Source of the DNA: Streptomyces sp. WZ-12
GTDB lineage: Bacteria > Actinomycetota > Actinomycetes > Streptomycetales > Streptomycetaceae
NCBI RefSeq assembly: GCF_028898845.1
Contig: NZ_CP118574.1
Coordinates: 6,607,001 to 6,671,000 of the forward strand
Length of the DNA stretch: 64,000 bases
Direction of reading: 5' to 3'
Every line of letters starts with the position of its first letter. The first letter of the stretch is position 1. The notes below the pieces were generated by a model that saw only the letters and a program-made list of their open reading frames with translations, ran no database searches and had not been told where the DNA came from. The translations under genes were made by a program, and so were the position numbers. Below are positions 49,117 through 56,631 of this stretch, piece after piece.

Positions 49117-50370
49117 CTACAGCGCGGCGGCCCCGGGCTTGACCATGCCGCGGACGGTGCGGGCGTCGACGAACGAGCCGAGCGCGGTCATCTCCCACTC
49201 GCCGGAGTACTGCCGGACCAGCTTGGCCATCAGCACGCCGGTGTGCGGTTCGGAGCCGGTCAGGTCGAAGCGGACCAGCTCCTCGCCGGTCTGGGCGTCG
49301 GTCAGCCGGCAGTACGCCTGGGCGACCTCGGAGAACTTCTGGCCGGAGAAGGAGTTGACGGTGAAGACCAGGCCGGTGACCTCCGGGGGGATGCCGCCGA
49401 GGTGCACGGTGATCGCCTCGTCGTCGCCGGCGCCGTCTCCGGTGAGGTTGTCGCCGGAGTGCTGGACGGCGCCGTCGAGGATCATCAGCTTGCCGAAGTA
49501 GCAGTTGTCGACCTTGCCGCGGTCCGGGCCGTAGGCGATGACCGAGGCGTCCAGGTCGATGCTCCGGGCGCGCCGGGCCGGCTCCCAGCCCAGCCCCATC
49601 AGGACCGAGCCGAGCAGCGGGCGGCCGCCCTTGACCAGCGAGACGGTCTGGTTCTTCCGCAGGCTGACCCGGCCCTTGTCGAGGTTGATCTTGCCGGTGG
49701 CGGGCGGCGCGGGCGCGGCGGGATGGCCGGCGGCCGGCGGCGGGGCGAGCGGCGCCGGGGGACCGGTGGGCGGGGCCCACTGGCCCGGCGGGACGGGGGC
49801 CGGGGGAGCGGGGGGAGCCGGCGGTGCGGCGGGCGCGGCGGGTGCCTGGGGCGCGGGGGCCGGCGGGGCGGCCGGTTCGGAGACGTCCACGCCGAAGTCG
49901 GTGGCGATGCCGGCGAGTCCGTCGGCGTAGCCCTGGCCGACCGCGCGGACCTTCCAGCCGCCGCCGCGGCGGTAGAGCTCCATGACCACCAGCGCGGTCT
50001 CCGGGCCCAGCCGCGGCGGCGTGAAGGTGGCCAGCACCGCGCCGCCGTCCACCTCGGTGAGCGTGCCGGTCGGCTCGGTGCCGGCGAAGGTGGTGCCGGG
50101 CGCGTCCAGGCTCGCGGTCACCACGACCTTGTCGACGTCCGGTGGCACCGCGGCGGTGTCCACCGTGATGGTGTCGCCGTCGGCCGCCGCGCGGTGGCTC
50201 ACCCCGGGCGCGGTGGGCTGGTTGTAGAAGACGAAGTCGTCGTCGGAGCGCACCGTGCCGCCGGCGGTGAGCAGCAGGCCCGACACGTCCAGCCGCACGG
50301 GGGCGGTGACGGTCACCGCCACCCGCGCGGCGCTGAGCGGGAGGTTCGAGCCAGGAGTCATTGCGGTCAT
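49117..50370 (-). CDS. Tandem TerD-domain protein with Pro/Ala linker
   Basis: 417 residues. Two TerD domains (about 1-163 and 226-417) are joined by a roughly 60-residue Pro/Ala linker. The first has SDDDFVFYNQP (42-52) and FTPPRLGPETALVVMELYRR; the second VSLVKGGRPLLGSVLMGLGW, CYFGKLMILDGAVQHSGDNL and YCRLTDAQTGEELVRFDL. The classic TerD calcium motif DDDFVFYN is present only in the first. TerD proteins are tied to tellurite and other stress and, in Streptomyces, differentiation. The start shows only a weak AGGG. Confidence 0.92.
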   Translation of the reverse strand: MTAMTPGSNLPLSAARVAVTVTAPVRLDVSGLLLTAGGTVRSDDDFVFYNQPTAPGVSHRAAADGDTITVDTAAVPPDVDKVVVTASLDAPGTTFAGTEPTGTLTEVDGGAVLATFTPPRLGPETALVVMELYRRGGGWKVRAVGQGYADGLAGIATDFGVDVSEPAAPPAPAPQAPAAPAAPPAPPAPPAPVPPGQWAPPTGPPAPLAPPPAAGHPAAPAPPATGKINLDKGRVSLRKNQTVSLVKGGRPLLGSVLMGLGWEPARRARSIDLDASVIAYGPDRGKVDNCYFGKLMILDGAVQHSGDNLTGDGAGDDEAITVHLGGIPPEVTGLVFTVNSFSGQKFSEVAQAYCRLTDAQTGEELVRFDLTGSEPHTGVLMAKLVRQYSGEWEMTALGSFVDARTVRGMVKPGAAAL

Positions 50371-50448
50371 GACAGCCCTAACGGTCAGGGGGCGTGCGCG
50401 AGTTCCGGCGGGGCGCCGTCCGCGTCCGGCGGCGGGTGGCCGGGCGGG

Positions 50449-50715
50449 TCAGCGCCGGGAGCTGCCGAAGAGCAGACGGTAGGCGATCAGCAGGACCAGG
50501 GAGCCGGCCACCGCGGCGATCCACATCGACGGGTCGTAGAAGTCCCGCGGGATCGGGCGGTCCAGGAAGCGGGTGGAGAGCCAGCCTCCGATGAAGGAGC
50601 CGGCGATGCCTATCAGGGTGGTGCCGACCAGGCCGCCCGGGTCCCGCCCCGGCAGCAGCACCTTGGCGATCAGGCCGGTGATCAGGCCCAGTACGAGCCA
50701 GCTGACGATGCCCAT
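50449..50715 (-). CDS. GlsB/YeaQ/YmgE-type stress membrane protein
   Basis: 88 residues, three helices. MGIVSWLVLGLITGLIAKVL, PGRDPGGLVGTTLIGIAGSF and IGGWLSTRFL match the transglycosylase-associated/GlsB family. A 30-residue segment (DRPIPRDFYDPSMW) before the last helix is longer than in the E. coli form. Role: membrane stress protein of unclear mechanism. 78 nt before the TerD gene on the same strand. Confidence 0.9.
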   Translation of the reverse strand: MGIVSWLVLGLITGLIAKVLLPGRDPGGLVGTTLIGIAGSFIGGWLSTRFLDRPIPRDFYDPSMWIAAVAGSLVLLIAYRLLFGSSRR

Positions 50716-50863
50716 GGTGTGTTACCTCGTTCCCGCGTTGCCGCGTTTCCGTGCTGGCCTGCCGGAACGCGGCGAACCGGTGCCGGACAGGCGGTGTGCC
50801 CCCAAGGACGCGACGGGACGGGCGCGAGGTTCCGTGCCCCGGTGAATCACCCGGATCTGACCG

Positions 50864-51673
50864 CTAATGCGGCCAGATGGGAGGATTGGTGCAGAACGCC
50901 CCGCCAAGATGGGTGTGTTCGGGGTTGTCCGGGTCGAGCGGCCCTTGGGCGGCGAGCAGCTCCGCGGCGTAGGGCTCGGAGTCGTCCTGCGGGTCGTAGC
51001 CCAGGGCGCGGGCCGTGGACAGGTCCCACCACAGGCGGGTGTTGGCGGAGGAGGCGTAGGCGACGGTGTGGCCGACGCCCTCGGCGGTGAGCGCGGCGTG
51101 CAGCAACCGGGCGCAGTCCGCCGGGCTCAGCCAGATGGAGAGCATCCGCACCGTGGTCGGCCTCGGGAAGCAGGAGCCGATGCGCAGCGAGACGGTCTCG
51201 ATGCCGTGCCGTTCCCAGTAGAGGGCGGCGAGGTCCTCGCCGAAGCACTTGGACAGGCCGTAGAAGGTGTCGGGGCGGTGCGGGGTGTCGACGGGGAGGG
51301 CGGCGGAGCCGTCCGGCGGGCGCGGGGCGAAGCCGACGGCGTGGTTGGAGGAGGCGAAGACCACCCGGCGCACGCCCGCCTCGCGGGCCGCCTCGTAGAG
51401 CCGGTAGGTGCCCTCGATGTTGGCGCTCAGGATCCGTTCGAAGGACGACTCCAGGGAGATGCCGGCGAGATGGACGATCGCGTCGACCCCGCGGACCGCC
51501 GCGCGCAGCGCCTCGGCGTCCGCCAACTCCGCGGTGACGGCGTCCGGTTCGCCCTCGATCGGACGCTGGTCGAAGAGCCGCAGCCGGTGGCCGTAGGGCG
51601 GCAGCAGCGCGCGCATCAGGGTGCCGACGCCGCCGGCGGCGCCGGTGAGCAGGACGGTGCGGGGTGCGGTCAT
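50864..51673 (-). CDS. udh: Uronate dehydrogenase (SDR family)
   Basis: 269 residues. It oxidises glucuronate or galacturonate to the aldarolactone with NAD. LLTGAAGGVGTLMRALLP is the Rossmann loop; VVFASSNHAVGFAPR, FYGLSKCFGEDLAALYWE (Tyr-x3-Lys), SLRIGSCFPRPTTVRMLSIW and VAYASSANTRLWWD match bacterial Udh closely. GGAGGAG lies 8 nt before the start. Divergent from kdgD, the third step of the same oxidative route. Confidence 0.9.
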   Translation of the reverse strand: MTAPRTVLLTGAAGGVGTLMRALLPPYGHRLRLFDQRPIEGEPDAVTAELADAEALRAAVRGVDAIVHLAGISLESSFERILSANIEGTYRLYEAAREAGVRRVVFASSNHAVGFAPRPPDGSAALPVDTPHRPDTFYGLSKCFGEDLAALYWERHGIETVSLRIGSCFPRPTTVRMLSIWLSPADCARLLHAALTAEGVGHTVAYASSANTRLWWDLSTARALGYDPQDDSEPYAAELLAAQGPLDPDNPEHTHLGGAFCTNPPIWPH

Positions 51674-51759
51674 GGGCGGTACTCCTCCGGCTGGGCGGCG
51701 GGCCGTGGGCACGATGCGGTTCAGATGGATGGACACGCTAGGGATGTCGATCCTGGCCG

Positions 51760-51892
51760 GTCAAGCCGCTTGACGCCGCGCCCAAATCGGCTTGCGCGGC
51801 GGGGTGTTGGCGCGGTGCGGGCACCCTTGACCCGTCCGGGACGGCTGCAATACCGTGACGCCGTTCAGAAATATGGACATCGGTCATGAACG
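51760..51892. promoter_or_regulatory. Candidate operators between udh and kdgD
   Basis: GTCAAGC-C-GCTTGAC (51760-51774) is a 15-bp palindrome near the udh side. CGTTCA (51862-51867) and TGAACG (51887-51892) form an interrupted dyad near the kdgD side. CGTTCAG also occurs at the IclR/dehydrogenase intergenic region, so the IclR regulator could act at both. Confidence 0.4.
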
Positions 51893-51929
51893 TATATGAG
51901 CACGCCCCCGCGTACGCCAGGGAGACCCC

Positions 51930-52907
51930 GTGACCGCACACCCTCCCCCAGCCGCCGGCAGTCGCCGCCCGCTCACCGACCGCCTCGGCGGGCTGCTGTT
52001 CTTCCCCGTGACCGCCTTCGGCCCCGACGGCGCGCTGGATCTGGACGCCTTCCGGACCCATGTGCGCGCCGGCGTCGCGGCCGGCGCGGGCGCCGTCTTC
52101 GCCTGCTGCGGCACCGGCGAGTTCCACGCGCTCGCCCCCGACGAGTACGCCGCCTGCGTCGCCGCCGCGGTGGACGAGGCCGCCGGCCGGGTCCCGGTGC
52201 TCGCCGGCACCGGCTACGGCACCGCGCTCGCCGCCCAGTTCGCGGGCCTGGCGCACGCCGCCGGCGCCGACGGGCTGCTGGCCATGCCGCCCTACCTCGT
52301 CCGGGCCGACCAGGCCGGCCTGCTCCGCCACTACGCCGCGCTCGCCGCCGCCACCCCGCTCCCGGTCGTCGTCTACCAGCGCGACAACGCCGTCTTCGCC
52401 CCGGACACCGTCGCCGCCCTGGCCCAAACCCCCGGCATCATCGGCCTCAAGGACGGCCTGGGCGACCTGGACCTGCTCCAGCGCATCATCAGCGCGGTCC
52501 GCACCGCCGCCCCGGACCGGCCGTTCCGCTACTTCAACGGCCTGCCCACCGCCGAACTCACCGGCCCCGCCTACCGCGGCCTGGGCGTCCGCCTCTACTC
52601 CTCCGCCGTCTTCGCCTTCGCCCCCGAGATCGCGCTCGCCTTCCACCGGGCGCTGGACGACGGCGACGACGCCACCGTCGCCCGGCTGTTGGACGGCTTC
52701 TACCGGCCGCTGGTGGAGCTCCGCAACCAGGGCAGCGGATACGCCGTCTCGCTGGTCAAGGCGGGCGTGCGGCTGCGCGGCGGGCCGCCCGTCGGCGGGG
52801 TGCGGCCACCGCTGTCCGACCCCGGGCCCGCGCACGTCGAGCAGTTGGCCCGCCTCCTCGACCGGGGGCTGGCGCTGGTCGCGGCCGCGCCCGGGAGCGG
52901 CGCCTGA
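51930..52907 (+). CDS. kdgD: 5-Dehydro-4-deoxyglucarate dehydratase
   Basis: 325 residues, DHDPS-family TIM barrel. It decarboxylates and dehydrates 5-keto-4-deoxyglucarate to 2,5-dioxopentanoate. GLLFFPVTAFGPDGALD, CCGTGEFHALAPDEYAA, VVVYQRDNAVF and the Schiff-base Lys174 in IIGLKDGLGDLDLL are KdgD-type. GTG start with GGGAG 5-9 nt upstream. Its TGA overlaps the ATG of the next gene. Confidence 0.92.
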   Translation: MTAHPPPAAGSRRPLTDRLGGLLFFPVTAFGPDGALDLDAFRTHVRAGVAAGAGAVFACCGTGEFHALAPDEYAACVAAAVDEAAGRVPVLAGTGYGTALAAQFAGLAHAAGADGLLAMPPYLVRADQAGLLRHYAALAAATPLPVVVYQRDNAVFAPDTVAALAQTPGIIGLKDGLGDLDLLQRIISAVRTAAPDRPFRYFNGLPTAELTGPAYRGLGVRLYSSAVFAFAPEIALAFHRALDDGDDATVARLLDGFYRPLVELRNQGSGYAVSLVKAGVRLRGGPPVGGVRPPLSDPGPAHVEQLARLLDRGLALVAAAPGSGA

Positions 52908-54157
52908 TGCGGGCCGCCGCCTTCCTCTACCCCTGGGACGTGGTCGGCGACCCCGACGCCCCCGACCGGCTCGCCGAACTGGGCGTCCAGCAGGTCACGT
53001 TGGCCGCCGCCTACCACTCCACCCGCGCCCTCACCCCCCGCCACCCCCGCCACCGCATCGTCACCGCCCGGCACTCCGCGGTCCTCTACCCGCCCGACCC
53101 GGACCGCTGGGCCGGCCGCGCCCTGCGCCCCTACGCCCAGGACTGGGTCGCCGACCCGGACCCCTTCGGCACCGCCGCGCGGGCCCTGGCCGCGGCCGGC
53201 CTGGAGGTGCACAGTTGGGTGGTGCTGGCCCACAACTCCCGCGTGGGAGCGGACCATCCGGCCGTCGTCGTCCGCAACGCCCACGGCGACCGGTACCCGT
53301 GGGCGCCCTGCATCGCCCGCCCCGAGGTGCGCGACTACCTCGTCCGCCTCGCCGCCGAGGCGGCCGCCCGGCCCGGCGCCCGCGGTGCGGAGCTGGAGTC
53401 CTGCGGGTGGTACGGGCTGGCGCATCTGCACGGCCACGACAAGCTGGCCGGCGTCCGCCTGGGCGGCGCCGCTGAGTACCTGATGTCGGTCTGCTGCTGC
53501 CCGGTCTGCGAGGGCGGATACGCCGAACTCGGCCTGGCACGGGGCGAGGTGGCGGCCGCGGTGCGACGGGCGCTGGCGCCGGTGTGGGACGGCGCGGCGG
53601 CGCCGGACGGCGAGGGCCGGGCGGGGGAGTGGGCCGCCGTCGAGGAGTTGCTCGGCCGGGACCTCGCGGGTGCCGTGCGGTCCTGGCGGGACCGGGCGGC
53701 GGCGGAGCTGCGGGGCGCGGTGGTGGGCGCCGTGCGGGCCGCCGCGCCGGACGGCTTCCGGGTGCTGCTGCACGCCGACCCCGCCCCGCACCGGTGCGGG
53801 CCCAACCCCGGGGTGGACCCGGCGGTGGTCTGGGCGTCCGCGGACGGGGTGGTGGTGCCGTGCACCGGCGGCGCCGCCGAACGGGCCGCGGCGCTGGGCC
53901 CGTTCGCCCGGCGCCCCGCGGGCGCGACGGTGGCCGCCAACCTCGGCGTGGTCGCCGGGATGGGCGGCAGCCCCGGCACGCTCGCCGCCGACGCCGCGCA
54001 CGCCGCCGCGCTCGGCGCCGACGAACTGCGGCTCTACCACGCGGGGTTGGCCGGCGCGGCGGACCTGGCGGCGGTGCGCGGTGCGCTGCGGGCGCTGAAC
54101 CGGTCGGCCGGCGGCCGGGCCCAGGGCAGCGGTGCGGACTCCGTCCCGGCCTCCTGA
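52907..54157 (+). CDS. Unknown protein coupled to kdgD, possible TIM-barrel glycosidase-like
   Basis: 416 residues, no signal peptide. The start AAAFLYPWDVVGDPDAPDRL, then VTLAAAYHS, LEVHSWVVLAHNSRV, NAHGDRYPWAPCIARPEVRD, AELESCGWYGLAHLHGHDKL (Glu162, Glu164), a Cys cluster SVCCCPVCEGGYAEL (196-201) and ELRLYHAGLAG near the end look like alternating strands and helices of a barrel. Conserved-looking acids and the pathway context suggest a carbohydrate-active enzyme, but I know no named family. Translationally coupled to kdgD by TGATG. Its end overlaps the convergent sortase by 124 bp. Confidence 0.75.
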   Translation: MRAAAFLYPWDVVGDPDAPDRLAELGVQQVTLAAAYHSTRALTPRHPRHRIVTARHSAVLYPPDPDRWAGRALRPYAQDWVADPDPFGTAARALAAAGLEVHSWVVLAHNSRVGADHPAVVVRNAHGDRYPWAPCIARPEVRDYLVRLAAEAAARPGARGAELESCGWYGLAHLHGHDKLAGVRLGGAAEYLMSVCCCPVCEGGYAELGLARGEVAAAVRRALAPVWDGAAAPDGEGRAGEWAAVEELLGRDLAGAVRSWRDRAAAELRGAVVGAVRAAAPDGFRVLLHADPAPHRCGPNPGVDPAVVWASADGVVVPCTGGAAERAAALGPFARRPAGATVAANLGVVAGMGGSPGTLAADAAHAAALGADELRLYHAGLAGAADLAAVRGALRALNRSAGGRAQGSGADSVPAS

Positions 54158-54887
54158 CTTCCCGTCAGGTGGGCGAAGACCACGACGTTCCCCAGGTACT
54201 CCTGCCGCCGCCGGCTGAAGCCGCCGCCGCAGGTGATCAGCCGGAGTTCGGGCCGGCGGGCCTCGCCGTAGACCCGCTCGTCGGGGAAGTGCCGGCCGTC
54301 GTAGACCGCCACCGCGTCGACGGTGAAGACGGCGGTGCGGCCGTCCGCGCGCAGGATCCGCACGGTGTGGCCCTTCGTCAGGGCGCCCAGGCGGTAGAAG
54401 ACCGCGGGGCCGGCGCGGTTGTCGACGTGGCCGGCGATCAGCGCGGTCCCGGTGGTGCCCGGCGGGGTGCCCTCGGCGTACCAGCCCGCCAGGTTGCTCT
54501 CGCCCTCCGGCGGCGGGGCGAGGCTGCCGTCCGCGGCCAGCCCCAGGCGGGTCAGCGGGGCGTCGATGCGCAGCGAGGGGACCGCCACCCGCAGCGGCTC
54601 GGCCGCCGGGAGGGGCGGCGCGGCCGCGCGCGCGGTCGGGGCGGCGTCCGGCGTCCGGCCGGTGAACCCCTGGGCGGCGGGCGGCTGGGGCGGCGCGGTG
54701 TCCCGGCTGCCGTCGGCGATCAGCCAGGCCCGGCGCCGCAGGCGAGTGCGAGGACGACGGCCGCCAGCCCGCCGGCCGGCGCCGCCCGGCGCGGGTGGGC
54801 CGCGCCCGCCCGGCCGCGCCGACCCGGCCGCCCGCCGCCGGGGGACGGCGGCGGGGGACCGGGCGCTGCGGGGCGCTTGGGGGGCAC
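54034..54887 (-). pseudogene. Class F-like sortase, frameshifted near the membrane anchor
   Basis: The catalytic domain is intact from 54588: ESNLAGWYAEGTPPGTTGTA, His54 in AGHVDN, Cys120 in LRLITCGGGFS and the Arg in SRRRQEYLGNVVVFAHL. The expected N-terminal anchor is in another frame: GTG at 54887 reads PPKRPAAPGP then a hydrophobic AGGLAAVVLALACGAG and stops at 54720, while the catalytic frame upstream of 54588 reads WLIADGSRDTAPPQP, the usual continuation. So a 1-base (or equivalent) slip near 54725-54740 separates the halves. It could be a real lesion, programmed slippage or a sequencing error. Sortases of this type attach surface proteins; a surface protein gene lies just upstream. Confidence 0.75.
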
Positions 54888-54912
54888 GGCCGGCCGGGGG
54901 CGGGGCCTCGCG

Positions 54913-55554
54913 TCAGTACCGGCCGCCGGTCCGGCGGCGGACCAGCCAGACGGCGCCGGCGGCCGCCGCCAGCGCCACGCCGGCGCCCGCCGCGACCTCG
55001 GTGGCGCTGACGCCGTCCTCGCTGGTGGAGCCCTCACCGGTCTTCATCTTGCCCTTGGGCGGCATGGTGGCATGCCCGGCCGGCGGGTGCTCCTTGCCGG
55101 GCGTCTTCGGGCCGGACTTCTCCTTGGCGGGCTTGCTCGGGCTGCCGCTGGGGTGCGCCATCCCGCTGCTCTGGCCGCTGGGGTTCGTGCTGGGGTCGGC
55201 GGACGCGTCGCCGATCTTGACGGTGCCGGTGAGCTGCATACCGTCGGCACACTTCCCGCCGAGCCCGTAAGTGCCGGGCTTGGTACCGGGTTTGACCGTT
55301 ACCTTCCCTTCCAGGGAGTTCTTGGCGGTGCCCGGGGCGAAGGTGACCGTGCCGCCCCCCAGGGCGGCGGCGTCCACGCTCGCCGAGCGGCTGGCCCCGC
55401 ATCCCGTGGTGGAGAGGGAGACCACCGAGCCGGCCGCGGCCGTGCCCGGGGAGACCTCGATGGTGCCGAAGTCGCCGGCGTACGCGGCGGTGGCGGCCAG
55501 GCCGAGCGTGGCGGCGGACAGCGCGGCGCCGGTGAACAGTCGGGTGGAACGCAT
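54913..55554 (-). CDS. Secreted surface protein with C-terminal anchor
   Basis: 213 residues. Signal peptide LFTGAALSAATLGLAATAAY, an Ig-like domain (GTIEVSPGTAAAGSVVSLST, TVTFAPGTAKNSLEGKVTVK, LTGTVKIGDASADP), a low-complexity Pro/Ser/Lys/Gly spacer, then TEVAAGAGVALAAAAGAVWL and RRRTGGRY. No classical LPXTG or LAXTG is visible before the helix (EGSTSEDGVSATE). GGAGG lies 8 nt before the ATG. With the sortase 25 nt downstream it is the obvious candidate substrate, though the missing motif argues caution. Confidence 0.82.
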   Translation of the reverse strand: MRSTRLFTGAALSAATLGLAATAAYAGDFGTIEVSPGTAAAGSVVSLSTTGCGASRSASVDAAALGGGTVTFAPGTAKNSLEGKVTVKPGTKPGTYGLGGKCADGMQLTGTVKIGDASADPSTNPSGQSSGMAHPSGSPSKPAKEKSGPKTPGKEHPPAGHATMPPKGKMKTGEGSTSEDGVSATEVAAGAGVALAAAAGAVWLVRRRTGGRY

Positions 55555-55725
55555 GGGAACGACCTCCGCGAAGCGCGGACGTGACACATGGTGCGCCACT
55601 GGGGAAGTCGGTGAGTTCCGCGCCTCCTCCCACGAGATAAGCCCTTGGGGGCCGGTCGGTCCTGCTGGCCTACGGTGAACGGGTGAGCGGGTCCACCTGG
55701 TGGCCGTCGGCGGCGCCGGGACGGC

Positions 55726-56496
55726 TCACAGCCGACGGGTGGCCAGCGTCAGCCGGTCCCGGGCGTCGAACAGCGCGTCCTTGATGGTCTGTTCGTGGGC
55801 GGGGGTCAGCCGGGCCACCGGCACCGAGCAGCTGATCGCGTCCCGGGCCGGGGTGCGGTAGGGGATCGCCACGCCGAAGCAGCGCAGGCCGAGGGTGTTC
55901 TCCTCGCGGTCCACCGCGAAGCCCTGTGCGCGGATGGCGTGCAGCTCCTCGATGAGTCGTTCGCGGTCGGTGCGGGTGTGCTCGGTCAGCGCGGGCAGGG
56001 TGGGCGGCAGCATCGCCCGCACCTGGTCGTCGGTGTGGGTGGCCAGCAGCGCCTTGCCCAGCGACGTGGAGTGCGCGGGCAGCCGGCGGCCGACCCGGGT
56101 GAACGGGCGCAGGTAGTGCTGGGACTGGCGGGTGGCGAGGTAGACCACGTTGACCCCGTCGAGCCGGGCGAGGTGGATGGTCTCGGTGGTGTCGTCGGAG
56201 AGCCGGTCCAGGGTGGGGCGGGCGGCGGCCACCACCTCGTCGCCGTCGATGTACGAGGTGCCGACCAGCAGGGCGCGGACGCCGATGCCGTAGCGGGTGC
56301 CGGTGGCGTCGGTCTCCACCCAGCCGAGGTCGACCAGGGTGCGCAGCAGCATGTAGAGGCTGGACTTGGGGTAGCCGACGGCCTCTTGGACGGAGGCGAG
56401 GCTGTGCATGCCGGGGCGGCCCGCGAAGAACTCCAGCAACTCCACCGTGCGCACCGCGGACTTGACCTGTGCTCCTCCGTTCTCGGCAACTGTCAT
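55726..56496 (-). CDS. IclR-family regulator
   Basis: 256 residues. N-terminal winged helix (VKSAVRTVELLEFFAGRPG, VGYPKSSLYMLLRTLVDLGW) and C-terminal IclR effector domain (TIHLARLDGVNVVYLATRQS, PAHSTSLGKALLATHTD, FAVDREENTLGLRCFGVAIP). The start at 56496 has GAGGGG and AAGGGCG upstream. Divergent from the semialdehyde dehydrogenase gene. IclR members often control uronate/aldarate and aromatic catabolism, so it probably governs the udh/kdgD/dehydrogenase set. Confidence 0.92.
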   Translation of the reverse strand: MTVAENGGAQVKSAVRTVELLEFFAGRPGMHSLASVQEAVGYPKSSLYMLLRTLVDLGWVETDATGTRYGIGVRALLVGTSYIDGDEVVAAARPTLDRLSDDTTETIHLARLDGVNVVYLATRQSQHYLRPFTRVGRRLPAHSTSLGKALLATHTDDQVRAMLPPTLPALTEHTRTDRERLIEELHAIRAQGFAVDREENTLGLRCFGVAIPYRTPARDAISCSVPVARLTPAHEQTIKDALFDARDRLTLATRRL

Positions 56497-56529
56497 CGCC
56501 CTTGACCCCTCAGTTCGGACGGCCATAGA

Positions 56530-56574
56530 GTCCCAGAGATTCATCATCTGGGACATCGTTCAGCATATAGAACG
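56530..56574. promoter_or_regulatory. Two inverted repeats between the IclR and dehydrogenase genes
   Basis: GTCCCAGA-N9-TCTGGGAC (56530-56554), perfect 8-bp arms, and CGTTC-N8-GAACG (56557-56574), perfect 5-bp arms. They adjoin, lie 34-78 bp upstream of the IclR start and 58-102 bp upstream of the dehydrogenase start. Candidate operators. Confidence 0.55.
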
Positions 56575-56631
56575 CCGTCCCGTGTGCGGCAAGGTTTCGC
56601 GCGGCCCGAACTCGCCCGGGAGGAACGCACG

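Noticed and set aside
54885..55037. Upstream extension of the sortase anchor frame
   Set aside because: The frame stays open to 55037 but overlaps the surface-protein gene antisense to no signal; the GTG at 54887 begins the normal PPKRP anchor region.
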